Shown here one piece after another: positions 1-10,100 of a DNA stretch of 21,566 nt. The notes below the pieces were generated by a model. That model was given only the letters and a program-made list of their open reading frames with translations. It searched no databases and was not told the origin of the DNA. Position 1 is the stretch's first letter. Each line of letters opens with the position of its first letter. The DNA lies in the IMG/VR virus record IMGVR_UViG_3300042893_002170, positions 1-21,566 of that record, one strand, 5' to 3'. Position numbers and translations under genes: made by a program. Source of the stretch: a virus.

Positions 1-1
1 C

Positions 2-310
2 AACCAAGAAGGTAGACGAGTTAATAAGATTGTTGGGGATGATATAGAAGTTGTCCTTAAGGATAAGACAGTTTACATCCAAGGTAATGCTAATGTTGAG
101 GTTAAAGGAAATGTTAACGTCAAGGTAGACGGGAACTACAATTTAAATGTTTCTGGGGACATAAAGATTAACGGTAAAACGATCAACCTCAATCAGGGCT
201 CAAATGGAGCTGCTCGAGTTGGTGATACAGCTGACACCCAGGATCCTGGCAATGCTGTTGGTACCAACAAGATTGAGTCTGGATCAAGCACAGTATTCAT
301 AGGCGGCTAA
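2..310 (+). CDS. gp5: gp5-like baseplate hub / tail needle protein, C-terminal end (5'-truncated)
   Basis: This is the last 102 codons of a gene that begins before the window; the open frame ends at TAA 308-310. In T4, gp5 is the central hub lysozyme whose C-terminal triple beta-helix forms the membrane-puncturing needle. Four octapeptide repeats of the form xGNxNVxV are visible (residues QGNANVEV, KGNVNVKV, DGNYNLNV, SGDIKING), which is the T4 gp5C/VgrG-type pattern. The last 34 residues look PAAR-like, with AARVGD followed by IESGSSTVFIGG. No lysozyme domain is visible because the N-terminus lies outside the window. The gp25 gene follows after one base, supporting a baseplate operon. The needle assignment is firm in fold. 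The name gp5 rests on the repeats and on the gene order, and a separate VgrG/gp5-like spike protein is the alternative. Confidence 0.8.
   Translation, partial: NQEGRRVNKIVGDDIEVVLKDKTVYIQGNANVEVKGNVNVKVDGNYNLNVSGDIKINGKTINLNQGSNGAARVGDTADTQDPGNAVGTNKIESGSSTVFIGG
80..175 (+). repeat. Four octapeptide beta-helix repeats in the gp5-like needle
   Basis: Four consecutive 8-codon units, each with Gly at the second position and mostly alternating Val/Asn (consensus xGNxNVxV). This periodicity is the signature of the intertwined trimeric beta-helix of the T4 gp5 C-terminal domain. The fourth unit (SGDIKING) is the most divergent. Confidence 0.8.
206..307 (+). other. PAAR-like tip motif fused to the needle C-terminus
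   Basis: The final 34 residues contain AARVGDTADT and, after a short linker, KIESGSSTVFIGG. This resembles the 'AARxGD ... I..GSxTVxIxG' core of PAAR-repeat spike-tip proteins. In T4 the PAAR protein gp5.4 is a separate gene. The His/Cys ligands used by metal-binding PAAR domains are absent and the unit is shorter than a full PAAR domain, so this could be a degenerate or minimal tip. Confidence 0.4.
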
Positions 311-311
311 T

Positions 312-740
312 ATGGCAATCGTAGTAAGAAAAACAAAAACAACCCCGCAGACTGCCAAACCGCTAGTCTATTCTGACTTTTACTCTAATTTTGATTTGGA
401 GCTGGTTAAGAAAGATCTGCTATCTTATAAGAACGAAGACTCAGTTAAAAGGTCAATTAGAAACATTCTATTGACTGACAAGGGTGAAAGATTCTTCAAT
501 CCTACATTTGGTAGCGACATTAGAAAGATGTTGTTTGAAAACTTCTCACCATCTACAGAGCAAGTTGTTGCAGACTTAATTAAAACCGCAATTGGAAATC
601 ACGAGCCAAGAGCTAATGTAATCGATGTTAATGTCTCTGGCAACCCAGATCAGAATTCCATGTACATTAATATTGTTTTCAGCGTAATAAATAAAGCTGA
701 ACCTGTCACTTTAGAACTCATTTTAAATAGGATCCGATAA
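312..740 (+). CDS. gp25: Baseplate wedge subunit gp25
   Basis: A 142-residue protein of the GPW/gp25 family, a small wedge and sheath-initiator-type component of contractile tails; T4 gp25 is 132 residues. The diagnostic core is at residues 44-76: SVKRSIRNILLTDKGERFFN, then PTFGSDIRKMLFE. This matches the family pattern of an 'I..LL.T..GER...P.FG' segment followed by a helix. In contractile machines gp25 binds the gp6 pair and seeds sheath assembly. The start is the ATG one base after the gp5 stop, with a weak AGGCGG-like purine stretch upstream. The stop TAA (738-740) abuts the gp6 ATG. No cysteines. Identification by family motif is confident. Confidence 0.95.
   Translation: MAIVVRKTKTTPQTAKPLVYSDFYSNFDLELVKKDLLSYKNEDSVKRSIRNILLTDKGERFFNPTFGSDIRKMLFENFSPSTEQVVADLIKTAIGNHEPRANVIDVNVSGNPDQNSMYINIVFSVINKAEPVTLELILNRIR
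729..732 (+). promoter_or_regulatory. Ribosome binding site of gp6
   Basis: AGGA lies eight bases before the gp6 ATG, inside the last codons of gp25. It supports the start at 741 although the two genes abut with no spacer. Confidence 0.5.
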
Positions 741-2528
741 ATGGCTAACACCAGCATCGATCTGGTTGGACTAGATTTCCAAACAATCAAAACAAATCTT
801 AAGACATACCTTAAGAATAACACAGCATTTAAAGATGTAGACTTTGAAGGGTCTAACATTAACACGTTGGTTGACCTTCTGTCATACAACACGTATTTGA
901 ATTCCTTCTACACTAACATGGTTGCTAGTGAGATGTTCATCGACACCGCACAGTTGCGAGATAGTGTTATCTCTCATGCAAAGTCTTTAAACTACACCCC
1001 AAGATCTTTCGTTTCAGCAACAGCAGAAATTGGTCTAACTGTTACCCCTTCATCACCAACGACTAATATTGTTATTCCAAAAGGAACAACTTTCACTTCT
1101 AGAGTTGGTTCAAACACATACACGTTCTCAACATCCTCAAATGAAGTAATTAACACGTCCAATAACGGTGTATTCACGGCTAACATCATGTTGTATGAGG
1201 GAACATACATTGCTGATAGTTTTACGATGAATTATAGCAATACATCCCAAAGATTTGTTCTGTCCAATCCAACTATTGATACTGGTAGTGTTTCTGTAAC
1301 CGTAATTGAAGATGGTGGATCCACTACTCTTGCTTACACAAAAACTGAAACACTAATTGGTCTAACTTCGTTGACGAGAGCTTATTTTGTTGAAGCAGCA
1401 GAAAACCAACAATATGAAGTAAGATTTGGTGATAATGTTTTTGGTAGAAAACCAAGAGATGGTTCAGTAATTGTTGTTGAATATAGAACTTCCAGTGGTG
1501 AGTTGCCAAATGGTGCTTCAACATTCCTCAATGATGGAAATATCGATACGCACGCTAACGTGTCTATTAGCACCATTTCAAGTGCTACTGGCGGAGCGAT
1601 CAATGAAACAATTGAATCTATTAGATACAATGCTCCAAGAAACTTCCAGGTTCAAGGAAGAGCAGTCACAGCAACGGATTACGAAACAATCCTAAAAGCT
1701 AACTTTGGTGATATCCAAAGCATTTCAGCTTATGGTGGTGAGGACTTGGTTCCTCCTCAATTTGGTAAGGTATTCATTTCTGTTGATGTTCAGAATGCGG
1801 ATGGTACGCCAGCAAATAGAATTAAAACGTTCAGTGACTTTATCAAAGACAAAACTCCATTAACTGTTGATGTTGTGTTTGTTGATCCCCAGTTTATGTA
1901 CGTCAGAGTAATATCTGATATTAAGTATAATGTAAACGCAACTACAAAATTGTCTAGCGATATTAGAACAGCAGTGCTATCTAAGATTAGTGCGCACAAC
2001 ACAACGAATCTTGAAGGGTTCAAGAAGACGGTTTATTACACTAAGCTGACAAAGGATATTGATTCAGCGGATGATAGCATTATCAGCAATGATACTGAAA
2101 TTCGTGCTATTAAGATCATTACTCCGTTAACAAATACCGATCAAAGTTTTGATGTTAATTTTGGCTTTCCATTCCAAGCGGAAACAGGTGTAACTTTAAA
2201 CACTGCCGAATATCACTATGGTCACACAATTCAATCATCTCCTTTTACATATGATGGCAACAGATCAATTTTAGTTGATGATACTAGAGGTATCGTTTAT
2301 GTTGCCAAATTGACTGGTGGTATTGTGGAGGTTAAAAAGAATATTGGTTTAGTAGATTATACAAACGGTATTGTTACTATTCAAAACCTCAATGTTTCTG
2401 ACTACGAGGGTACCGGTATTAAAATATACGCAAGAAGTAATGCTAAAGATTTCTCAAGCTCAAAGAATGTTATCCTTGCTATTAAAGATGAAGATGTAAC
2501 AGTTACAGTGACACCAGTCAAGCTATGA
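741..2528 (+). CDS. gp6: Baseplate wedge subunit gp6 (baseplate J-like)
   Basis: A 595-residue protein of the baseplate J / T4 gp6 family, which dimerises to form the inner ring of the baseplate wedges; T4 gp6 is 660 residues. The N-terminal helical region (residues 10-90) contains SEMFIDTAQLRDSVISHAKS and then NYTPRSF, typical of marine T4-like gp6. The core J-type motif NAPRNFQVQGRAVTATDY is at about residues 297-314, followed by the GDIQSISAYGGE strand-turn. The remainder is beta-rich. The ATG directly abuts the gp25 stop and has AGGA eight bases upstream. The gene ends with a 4-base overlap (ATGA) with the next start, implying translational coupling. No cysteines by eye. Confidence 0.93.
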   Translation: MANTSIDLVGLDFQTIKTNLKTYLKNNTAFKDVDFEGSNINTLVDLLSYNTYLNSFYTNMVASEMFIDTAQLRDSVISHAKSLNYTPRSFVSATAEIGLTVTPSSPTTNIVIPKGTTFTSRVGSNTYTFSTSSNEVINTSNNGVFTANIMLYEGTYIADSFTMNYSNTSQRFVLSNPTIDTGSVSVTVIEDGGSTTLAYTKTETLIGLTSLTRAYFVEAAENQQYEVRFGDNVFGRKPRDGSVIVVEYRTSSGELPNGASTFLNDGNIDTHANVSISTISSATGGAINETIESIRYNAPRNFQVQGRAVTATDYETILKANFGDIQSISAYGGEDLVPPQFGKVFISVDVQNADGTPANRIKTFSDFIKDKTPLTVDVVFVDPQFMYVRVISDIKYNVNATTKLSSDIRTAVLSKISAHNTTNLEGFKKTVYYTKLTKDIDSADDSIISNDTEIRAIKIITPLTNTDQSFDVNFGFPFQAETGVTLNTAEYHYGHTIQSSPFTYDGNRSILVDDTRGIVYVAKLTGGIVEVKKNIGLVDYTNGIVTIQNLNVSDYEGTGIKIYARSNAKDFSSSKNVILAIKDEDVTVTVTPVKL

Positions 2529-5335
2529 AGAATATTGAAGACTTAGTTTCCCCTTTAATTCAATCACAATTTCCTGCCTTCTACAATGAAGAGGGACCAT
2601 TGTTTATTGAATTTGTTAAGTCTTATTATAAGTGGTTGGAAACTACTGGGCAGCAAGCATACTATGCGAGGAACTTGATTGAATACAGAGATGTTGATAA
2701 AACTGTAGATGAATTCATAGTTCACTTCAAAGAAACTTTCCTTAAAGATCTTCCTTTGTCTGTTCAATCAGATGAAAGATTGTTTATTAGAAACATTCTG
2801 GATTTATATCAAAACAAGGGAAATGAGCAAAGCGTCAAGCTTGCGATGAGAGCTCTTTTTAATCAAGACTCTGCAGTATATCTTCCTGGGCAAGATCTGT
2901 TAAAATCCTCTGATGGTACTTGGGTTAAGCCAAAATATTTGGAGGTTACTATCTCCTCAAGAAACGCTTCTTTTGTTAATAAAGAGGTTGTTGGCGTTTC
3001 TACAGGAGCAAAAGCTTTTTGTGAGAGTGTTGTAAAGAAGAGGGTTAATGGTAAATTTATCGATGTACTCTTCTTGTCTAACGTCAGGGGTGATTTTATT
3101 TATGGTGAGCAGGTTGTTGAAACTTCAAACACAAACACTTTTAATGCTCCATCTATTACTGGTTCTTTAACAACACTTGACGTACTTAATGGCGGCCAAG
3201 ATTTTGCTATTGGAGATGAATTTAACGTTGTTTCTGATAATGGTAAAAACGCCAAAGCAATCGTAACATCTATTTCAAGTGCTACAGGTAGAGTTAATTT
3301 TAAAATTGAGGATGGTGGTTTTGGATTCTCTAATACTGCAAGTGTTTATATCTCAGACAAGGTTTTGAGATATAACTCATTGACTAATAGTAACACTCAG
3401 ATCACAACGTTTGGTAGATTTGAAAATGTATCTCAGCAGGTAATGAGAGTTGGGTTCACAAGTGCTGTGAATGCTCAGTATTTTGCAGCCAATACTATCC
3501 TTTTTGCTCAAGGTAACTCATCAGTGGCTAACGCAACTGCTGGAATTGTTTCTGTTACTTTGGTATCAAATACTGTAGGTACAGTAAGAGTTAATAATAT
3601 ATCTGGTAATATTGTTGCATCAAACTTGGTATTCAAAGCTAGCTTAGTGGATTTAGTTTACGACACATCTTCTAATATATCCCTCTTTACAGCTAATTCA
3701 GTAATTGAAACAGTCAATGCTACTTCATCAGCAAATGCTTTAATTTTATCTGCTACTACTGCTAACACTACAAGAGGATCTTTATTATTAAGACCAATCA
3801 GTGGTAACGTTTTTGCAACTAATACCTCTTTTAGACTTGTTACTAATAACGCGACAATAGCTACAGTAAACACTTATACTTCCAATCTTTCTTTTACTGC
3901 TGTAGTTGCTAACAACGCAGACATTACAGCAAGGGGGACATTGATTGGTTCCAATGCTACCCACGTTGGCTTGGATTCTGTTTTAAATACTTTTTATCCA
4001 TCATCTATATTTTCCTATGTTGTTGGTTCAACATCTAACAGCTACGCAAACATTGATTTTGTAAGCTCTGGTTCAGATGCTGATTTTGAAGTAGGTTCTT
4101 TAGATAATGAAGAAACAGTGCTTATTACACCTGACTTACTTTCAGCAAACAATACTGGTAGCATTCCTTTTCTCGATATCAATCTTGATTTGAGTCCTAA
4201 CAATGCTAATGCAGTAGGATACGGCTTTGTTAAGTATCCTGGTGCTGACATTAATACTACTTTGCTTAATGCTCTGAGATATAACAGCACGGTTATCGGC
4301 ACTGTAGCTTCACTTACATCTATCAATCCTGGAACAGATTACAACATAGATCCATTTGTTTTAGTTTACGAGCCTGACGTTGCTGGTTATAAACGTAAAG
4401 ATTTTTCCATCACAATTAGTAGTCCAACTAAGTTGTTTGCTATCGGTGAAATTGTCAAACAAACATCTAACTCAGCTGCTGTTCAGTTAAATGTTACAAA
4501 CTTCTCTGGTACTGCTGCTAATGGTTCATCCACAAGCACTTTTGAAGCTAGTGAGTATGTTTATCAAAGCAACGGCACTTCAAACATAGCTACAGGCTTT
4601 GTTTACTCTTCAGGCATCACGGGTGGTAGTGGATCAGTTAAACTTTATTCAACTTCCGGATCATTCCAAAATACAAATACCAATGGATACCAGCTCCAAA
4701 CATTAACTACTAATGCTACTGCTAATATTGTTCTTGTAAACACAGCAGTAACAATAGCAACAACAGCAGTTGGTCAAGTTAAAGAGGGATCTAACAACAC
4801 TGTACTTGTAGTTAAGAGACTGAGTTTCGAAAATACTTTTTATCCAGCCAACACTATTATTGGTACTACAACTGGTGCACAAGCTACTATTGCAAGTGTA
4901 ACAGAAGAGGCTGATTCTTTGCCAATTGGTGAGAATGCAGATATCAGTGCTAACGTGCAAGTTGCTAATGCTGTCGTAAGTGGTGTTACCGTTCTTGATT
5001 CAGGATTTGGTTATATCGATGGTGAGAACGTTCTTTTAGAAAAAGAAGGATCTCCTTACATTGTTACTGCACAAACAACTCTTAATAAACAGGGTGTAGG
5101 TGAGGGGTACTTCTCTACCACTAGAGGTTTTGCTTCTAGTGATAAGAAAATTTTGGATAGTGACTACTACCAAGAATATAGTTACGAGATTCAATCCAAA
5201 GTTCCTTTTACAAAATACTCTGAGGTCCTTAAAAAGATTATTCACGTAGCTGGCACAAGAATGTTTGGTAAGGTGATTCTTTCTTCCGATCTGGATGTAA
5301 GTGCTAATGTGTCTTCGAAAATTGTTATTTCCTAG
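2525..5335 (+). CDS. Baseplate wedge protein in the gp7 position (936 aa, repeat-rich)
   Basis: A virion structural protein between gp6 and gp8, the place of wedge initiator gp7 in T4 (1032 residues). I recognise the N-terminal architecture from marine T4-like phages but cannot show homology to T4 gp7 by eye. Residues 1-140 are mostly helical and conserved-looking (FYNEEGPLFIEFVKSYYKWL; LIEYRDVDKTVDEFIVHFKE; NEQSVKLAMRALFNQ). From about residue 140 to 870 the protein is low-complexity beta structure rich in Asn/Ser/Thr/Val. It contains glycine-turn modules (DGGFGFSNTASVYIS, DSGFGYIDGENVLL) and 'GEIVKQTSNSAAVQL' modules that recur in gp8 and the following proteins. The C-terminus regains ordered sequence (DYYQEYSYEIQSKVPFTKYS). 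The start overlaps the gp6 stop by four bases with no clear Shine-Dalgarno sequence. One cysteine only. The CDS is certain; the gp7 label is positional. Confidence 0.75.
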   Translation: MKNIEDLVSPLIQSQFPAFYNEEGPLFIEFVKSYYKWLETTGQQAYYARNLIEYRDVDKTVDEFIVHFKETFLKDLPLSVQSDERLFIRNILDLYQNKGNEQSVKLAMRALFNQDSAVYLPGQDLLKSSDGTWVKPKYLEVTISSRNASFVNKEVVGVSTGAKAFCESVVKKRVNGKFIDVLFLSNVRGDFIYGEQVVETSNTNTFNAPSITGSLTTLDVLNGGQDFAIGDEFNVVSDNGKNAKAIVTSISSATGRVNFKIEDGGFGFSNTASVYISDKVLRYNSLTNSNTQITTFGRFENVSQQVMRVGFTSAVNAQYFAANTILFAQGNSSVANATAGIVSVTLVSNTVGTVRVNNISGNIVASNLVFKASLVDLVYDTSSNISLFTANSVIETVNATSSANALILSATTANTTRGSLLLRPISGNVFATNTSFRLVTNNATIATVNTYTSNLSFTAVVANNADITARGTLIGSNATHVGLDSVLNTFYPSSIFSYVVGSTSNSYANIDFVSSGSDADFEVGSLDNEETVLITPDLLSANNTGSIPFLDINLDLSPNNANAVGYGFVKYPGADINTTLLNALRYNSTVIGTVASLTSINPGTDYNIDPFVLVYEPDVAGYKRKDFSITISSPTKLFAIGEIVKQTSNSAAVQLNVTNFSGTAANGSSTSTFEASEYVYQSNGTSNIATGFVYSSGITGGSGSVKLYSTSGSFQNTNTNGYQLQTLTTNATANIVLVNTAVTIATTAVGQVKEGSNNTVLVVKRLSFENTFYPANTIIGTTTGAQATIASVTEEADSLPIGENADISANVQVANAVVSGVTVLDSGFGYIDGENVLLEKEGSPYIVTAQTTLNKQGVGEGYFSTTRGFASSDKKILDSDYYQEYSYEIQSKVPFTKYSEVLKKIIHVAGTRMFGKVILSSDLDVSANVSSKIVIS

Positions 5336-5343
5336 CATAAATA
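5336..5343 (+). promoter_or_regulatory. T4-type late promoter upstream of gp8 (CATAAATA)
   Basis: CATAAATA immediately follows the stop codon of the preceding gene and differs from the T4 late consensus TATAAATA at one base. With the T4 spacing (motif at -13 to -6) transcription would start at about 5349, one base before the gp8 ATG at 5350. No Shine-Dalgarno sequence lies between. Confidence 0.6.
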
Positions 5344-5349
5344 AGTTAT

Positions 5350-7110
5350 ATGTCTACAAAACTAGTTACCAATTATCTAAACTTGCATAACGCTAAGCAG
5401 TTCAGAGAGTCTATCTCCGAAACTGCTAATAGCATTTACTATGTGTTTGCTGGTCGTCATACACCTTATGCTGGTGGTGATGAAACCATTCCTAATTTAA
5501 CAAACACCAACGACACGGTCAATATTGATCCTTACAAATTGATGGTATTTGGAAAAAAGGTTTCCAACAATGATGTAACGGTAATGATTCCAAGGTATGA
5601 TTGGGTATCGAATACTGTTTATACAGCTTACAGTGGTAACACGGATATTACTGTAAATAATTACTATGCTGTAGTCAATGCTGTATCCTCTTTCCACGTG
5701 TTTAAGGTGCTTGGAAATAATAATGGGGCGCCATCAACTATATCACCAAACTTCAACGACACTGGTGCCGATGATGAATTTTACAGTACTTCGGACGGTT
5801 ATGTCTGGAAGTATATGTACACAATTGATAGCTCAAACTTTACTAAGTTTGCTACAGATGAATATGTACCTGTTATTCCAAATGCCAATGTTTCTGGTAA
5901 CGCAGTTTCTGGATCAATTGATGTTGTTTTAGTTAGTTATGCTGGATCAAATTATAACACATATCTTTCCAATACGTTCATTTCATCTGATTTAACTATC
6001 GGTGGAGACCCAACAATATTTACGATTGCAAACAATGCTGTTGCATCTAATAATTTCTATGATAACAGCTATATCTACATTAAAGGTGGAACTGGTTTAG
6101 GACAAATAAGAAAGATTGTTGATTATACAGTTATTGGTACTCAGAAAAAGATTACTGTTGATAGTGGATTTAGCATAACTCCGGATATTACATCAGTTTA
6201 TGAAATTACTCCTTCTGTATTGGTTGAAGGTGATGGAACTGGTGCTGTTGCTAGAGCTTTAGTTAATACAAACTCTTCTAATTCAATTTCCGGAATTGAA
6301 ATTATTGAAAGAGGTGCAGGATACACTTACGCTACTACTACTGTACTTGGTAATACAGGAGGTGTTTCAAATGCAGCCTCTGTTTACGTTGTTCTAGGAC
6401 CCAAGGGTGGCCACGGTAAGGATCCTGAATTTGAACTGGGTGGTAAGTACCTGGGCATCAGTGTGACTTTTGCTAATAACGAATCAGGTACGATCCCAGT
6501 CTCCAATGATTATAGAACAATTGGATTATTAAAGGATCCTTTGTTTGCAAATGTAACCTTGACAATTGCAACTCCTACTGGTGTGTTTACCGATAACGAA
6601 GTCGTTACCCAAACAGATTCCAATGCGACTGGTATTGTAAAAGGAAGTACGACTACGACGGTTGCTGTATCAAATGTTACAGGTATTTTTGTAACAAACA
6701 AGATCATTACAGGTGGTACTTCTGGTGCTACTGCTAACGCTATCAGTTATGTTATCAATGATCAAGCAAAAGACTTTAACACATTCGATAACAGAGAACG
6801 ATACACGTACACAGCTGGTTCCGGCACTTTCTTAGAAGATGAAAAGGTGTTTCAGATTGATGTAGCTACTGCAAATGCATACTATCATTCAAATGATGCT
6901 AATTATTATTATTTGTCTGACTTAAGAGGTGTGCTTAATACAGGAAACACAATGATTGGTGTCAATTCAGGAGCCTCAGTTACATTAAACAGCCGCTTGC
7001 CATCTGACATTGTTCAGGGCAGTGGAGAGGTGTTATACATAGAAAACGTAGATCCGATTGAGAGAAATGCCAGCCAATCAGAATCTATAAAACTAATTTT
7101 GAAGTTTTAA
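5350..7110 (+). CDS. gp8: Baseplate wedge subunit gp8
   Basis: A 586-residue gp8-family protein. T4 gp8 (334 residues) is a wedge component that dimerises and contacts gp7 and gp10. The longer form seen here is typical of T4-like marine phages. Recognisable segments are the N-terminal FRESISETANSIYYVFAGRH (residues 18-37), LMVFGKKVSNNDVTVMIPRY with DW next (64-85), and the highly conserved EFYSTSDGYVWKYMYTID (143-160) followed by KFATDEYVPVIPN. The C-terminal half has glycine-turn modules (RGAGYTYATTTVLG) and a 'NEVVTQTDSNATGIV' module shared with its neighbours. It begins six bases after a late promoter motif and has no Shine-Dalgarno sequence, so leaderless translation is likely from that promoter. 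No cysteines. Confidence 0.9.
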   Translation: MSTKLVTNYLNLHNAKQFRESISETANSIYYVFAGRHTPYAGGDETIPNLTNTNDTVNIDPYKLMVFGKKVSNNDVTVMIPRYDWVSNTVYTAYSGNTDITVNNYYAVVNAVSSFHVFKVLGNNNGAPSTISPNFNDTGADDEFYSTSDGYVWKYMYTIDSSNFTKFATDEYVPVIPNANVSGNAVSGSIDVVLVSYAGSNYNTYLSNTFISSDLTIGGDPTIFTIANNAVASNNFYDNSYIYIKGGTGLGQIRKIVDYTVIGTQKKITVDSGFSITPDITSVYEITPSVLVEGDGTGAVARALVNTNSSNSISGIEIIERGAGYTYATTTVLGNTGGVSNAASVYVVLGPKGGHGKDPEFELGGKYLGISVTFANNESGTIPVSNDYRTIGLLKDPLFANVTLTIATPTGVFTDNEVVTQTDSNATGIVKGSTTTTVAVSNVTGIFVTNKIITGGTSGATANAISYVINDQAKDFNTFDNRERYTYTAGSGTFLEDEKVFQIDVATANAYYHSNDANYYYLSDLRGVLNTGNTMIGVNSGASVTLNSRLPSDIVQGSGEVLYIENVDPIERNASQSESIKLILKF

Positions 7111-7115
7111 GAGGA
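7109..7115 (+). promoter_or_regulatory. Strong ribosome binding site of the DUF4815-type gene
   Basis: AAGAGGA overlaps the gp8 stop codon and lies four bases before the ATG at 7120. It contrasts with the SD-less starts of gp8 and the 122-residue gene. Confidence 0.65.
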
Positions 7116-7119
7116 CTAG

Positions 7120-10100
7120 ATGTCATTAGAAACCAATTTCAACACCACTCCCTATTGGGATGACTTCAATGAAGACAAGGATTTTTATAAAATCCTCTTC
7201 AAGCCTGGTGTTGCCTTACAAACTCGCGAATTAAACCAACTCCAGACAATCCTACAAAAACAAGTAGAGAGATTTGGAGATCATGTTTTTAAAAGTGGTA
7301 CAATTGTTAGTGGTGTAAACTTCATTTATAATCCTCTTCTAGCTTACGCAAAGATCAAAGATTTACAAGAGGATGGACAGCCAGTCAATCCCCAAGATTA
7401 CGTTGGCTTCTTTGTTAAGAACTCTGCTAATCTTCAAGCTATTGTCGTCAACTACGCCACTGGTTTTGAGTCAAAGAGCCCAGATCTAAACACCCTGTTC
7501 TTACAATACACTAACTCAGGAAATACTTATAACCTGAGTGCGTTCTCTAATGATGATGTGTTGGAGATTTTCAGCAAAGAAAACAATCTTTTTGACGTTG
7601 ATGTTAACAATGGTGGTCTTGGATTTGCTAACTCAGATACGTTGCATGTAATTAGTGCTGTCACTGTGCAAGTATCTAGCGGTGCTTTTACTAATGGTGA
7701 AATCTTTACTCAAGCTACTTCAGGTGCTAGACAGCAGATTGTTGGTATTGCAAGTGGATTGACTTCAAACACTAAGATCCTTTCAATCAAACCAATCAAC
7801 TCAGAGCAGCTAGCAAATACATCGGCCAATTCCAATACATGGACCGTTTCTACAGGTTACAACATCACTGGCAATACTTCCAGTGCCGTTGCTAATGTTA
7901 TCTCTCAAATTGGTAGTGGAGCTACTGGTTCTATTATTACTGACTCACTTGGCGTAGTTCAAAACTTAGTTTTGTCGAATGCCGGTAAAGATTACACAAC
8001 ATTGCCACAAGTTGTTATTAAACCAGCTTCAGCATCTGCTTCTGTATCCACTTTAGATTTAGCAGCAAGGTCTTACAAGGCAAAGGTGCGCGTAGCTCCA
8101 GGCACGTTTGCTGCACCTGTGGGATACGGTTATTCTTTTGGTGTTACGGAGGGTGTAATTTACCAAAAGGGAACATTCTCTCGTGTTATTCCTCAAAGCG
8201 TTATTGTATCAAAATATTCCACGTTACCTGACAACATATCAGTTGGATTCACATCAGACGAATCGATTGTTAAGTATACGACTGATTCCTCACTTTATGA
8301 CAATGCTGCAAACACATACAATGAGACAGCCCCTGGTGCTGATCGCCTAAGAATAAGACCAACACTGTTTGTTGTTAATACCGACATTGGTTCAGCCAAC
8401 TCTGAATTCCTATCGCTTGTTGAATTTAGTGATGGTGTTGCCTCTAAAGAAAACAGAAACACAGTTTATAACCAGTTAGCTAAAGAGTTTGAAACAAGAA
8501 CTTTTGAATCTTCTGGCAACTTTGTAATTGATCCTTTCAGAAGTTCTACCAAGGAAAAGGTATCCAACACGACGCATGTTTCCGTTGTTGTTGATCCAGG
8601 CACTGCTTACATCAGTGGTAAGAGAGTGGAGACTAGTGGCAATCTGTCAAAAGATGTTCAAAAGTCTAACACCGTCTTTTCAAAAGCAAATCAAACAATT
8701 ACTGCTAATTATGGTAATTATGTTGTAGTTAAAGAGCTTGCTGGATTCTTTGACTTTAAGTCAGGAACGACTGTTAACCTATATGATACAGCAAAGACGT
8801 TATTGACAAGTGTTAGTACAGGTGCCATTACTCCGGCCGGTACTTTAATTGGTTCTGCAAGAATGAGATCAATTGTGTATCAGTCAGGTACTATTGGTAC
8901 TCCAAATGCAACTTACAGATTGTATCTGTTTGATGTCACGATGAATGCTGGCAAGTCTTTTAGTGATGTTAAGAGTTTCTACTTTGACAGCACTTATGAT
9001 GGTATTTGCGATGCTGTTCTTGAGGCTGACGGCACATCCAGTGTTAATGTTGCCATATTGAAAGATACAAACAACCCAGATATTATTTTCAAGACTGGTG
9101 TTAAGGCTGTTAAGTCTATTTCAGATATCAGCTACACATACAGAACATCGACGGAAAACTTAACTCTCAATGCTAATGGCACAATTGAGATCACTGCACC
9201 AACAACTTATACATTTCCTTATTCTGGATCTTTGAGTCTCTCAGCAGCGCAAAAAGCTGACTTTATTATTGCTCCTGTTTCTAATACAAACACATCTAAT
9301 ACAACAGGAACAAGCTCTGGTAACACAACATCTGCAAATCTAGTAGGAACCTCAACCACGTTTGCAACAGACTATGCTGCTGGTGATTATATCAGTGTGT
9401 ACACAAACGCTGTATCATACGATGTTAAGAGAGTTGAGAATGTTGTTAATAACACGTTAATTATTCTTAACTCAGCTTTGACTGCTGCAAACAGCTCAAC
9501 AAATACCGCGTTGTTCCTGCCGGCTTTTTATCCGTTAGATTTGAGCAGATCTACAAGAACCATTACTACATCAGCCAATGCTGCGGTTGCAACTGTGGAT
9601 TTGAGTGAGACCTTGGCTGCTTCTGCAAACGTTGTTGCATTTTACAATATTAGAATTCCTTCTGCTGTTCAAATTAATAAAGATTTAAACAGAGATTTGT
9701 ATGTAAAAGTATACACAGGAAATAATGCAACTGTTTCAGCTTCTGGTAATAATACAACAGGACCATGGAGCTTGGGTGTTCCAGATACATTTAGATTGAA
9801 GGCTGTATACTTTGGTAATACAGCTTCGAGCACAGATGTAACAAAGCACTTCTTTGTGAATTCATATAATGACGGTGACGTTGTAAAAAATGCAGAACTG
9901 AGACTTGTTCCAGGATCTGATTTAGCCATTTCCAATACTCAGTGGCTATTAGCAAAGTTTGATGCTTTTGATGTTAATACATCCGAAGGTTTTATTACAA
10001 TTAACTCATACAACGACATTATAAATGACGCTACAGGTTATAGCAATAACACATTCATCAACCGTTTAGAAGTCCCTGAAGTATTAACATCTGATGGTAG

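Noticed and set aside
686-693. AATAAATA inside gp25, 47 bases before gp6
   Set aside because: One mismatch to the late consensus in AT-rich coding sequence, encoding ordinary residues (VINK); cannot be separated from chance, although the distance to gp6 would allow a promoter.
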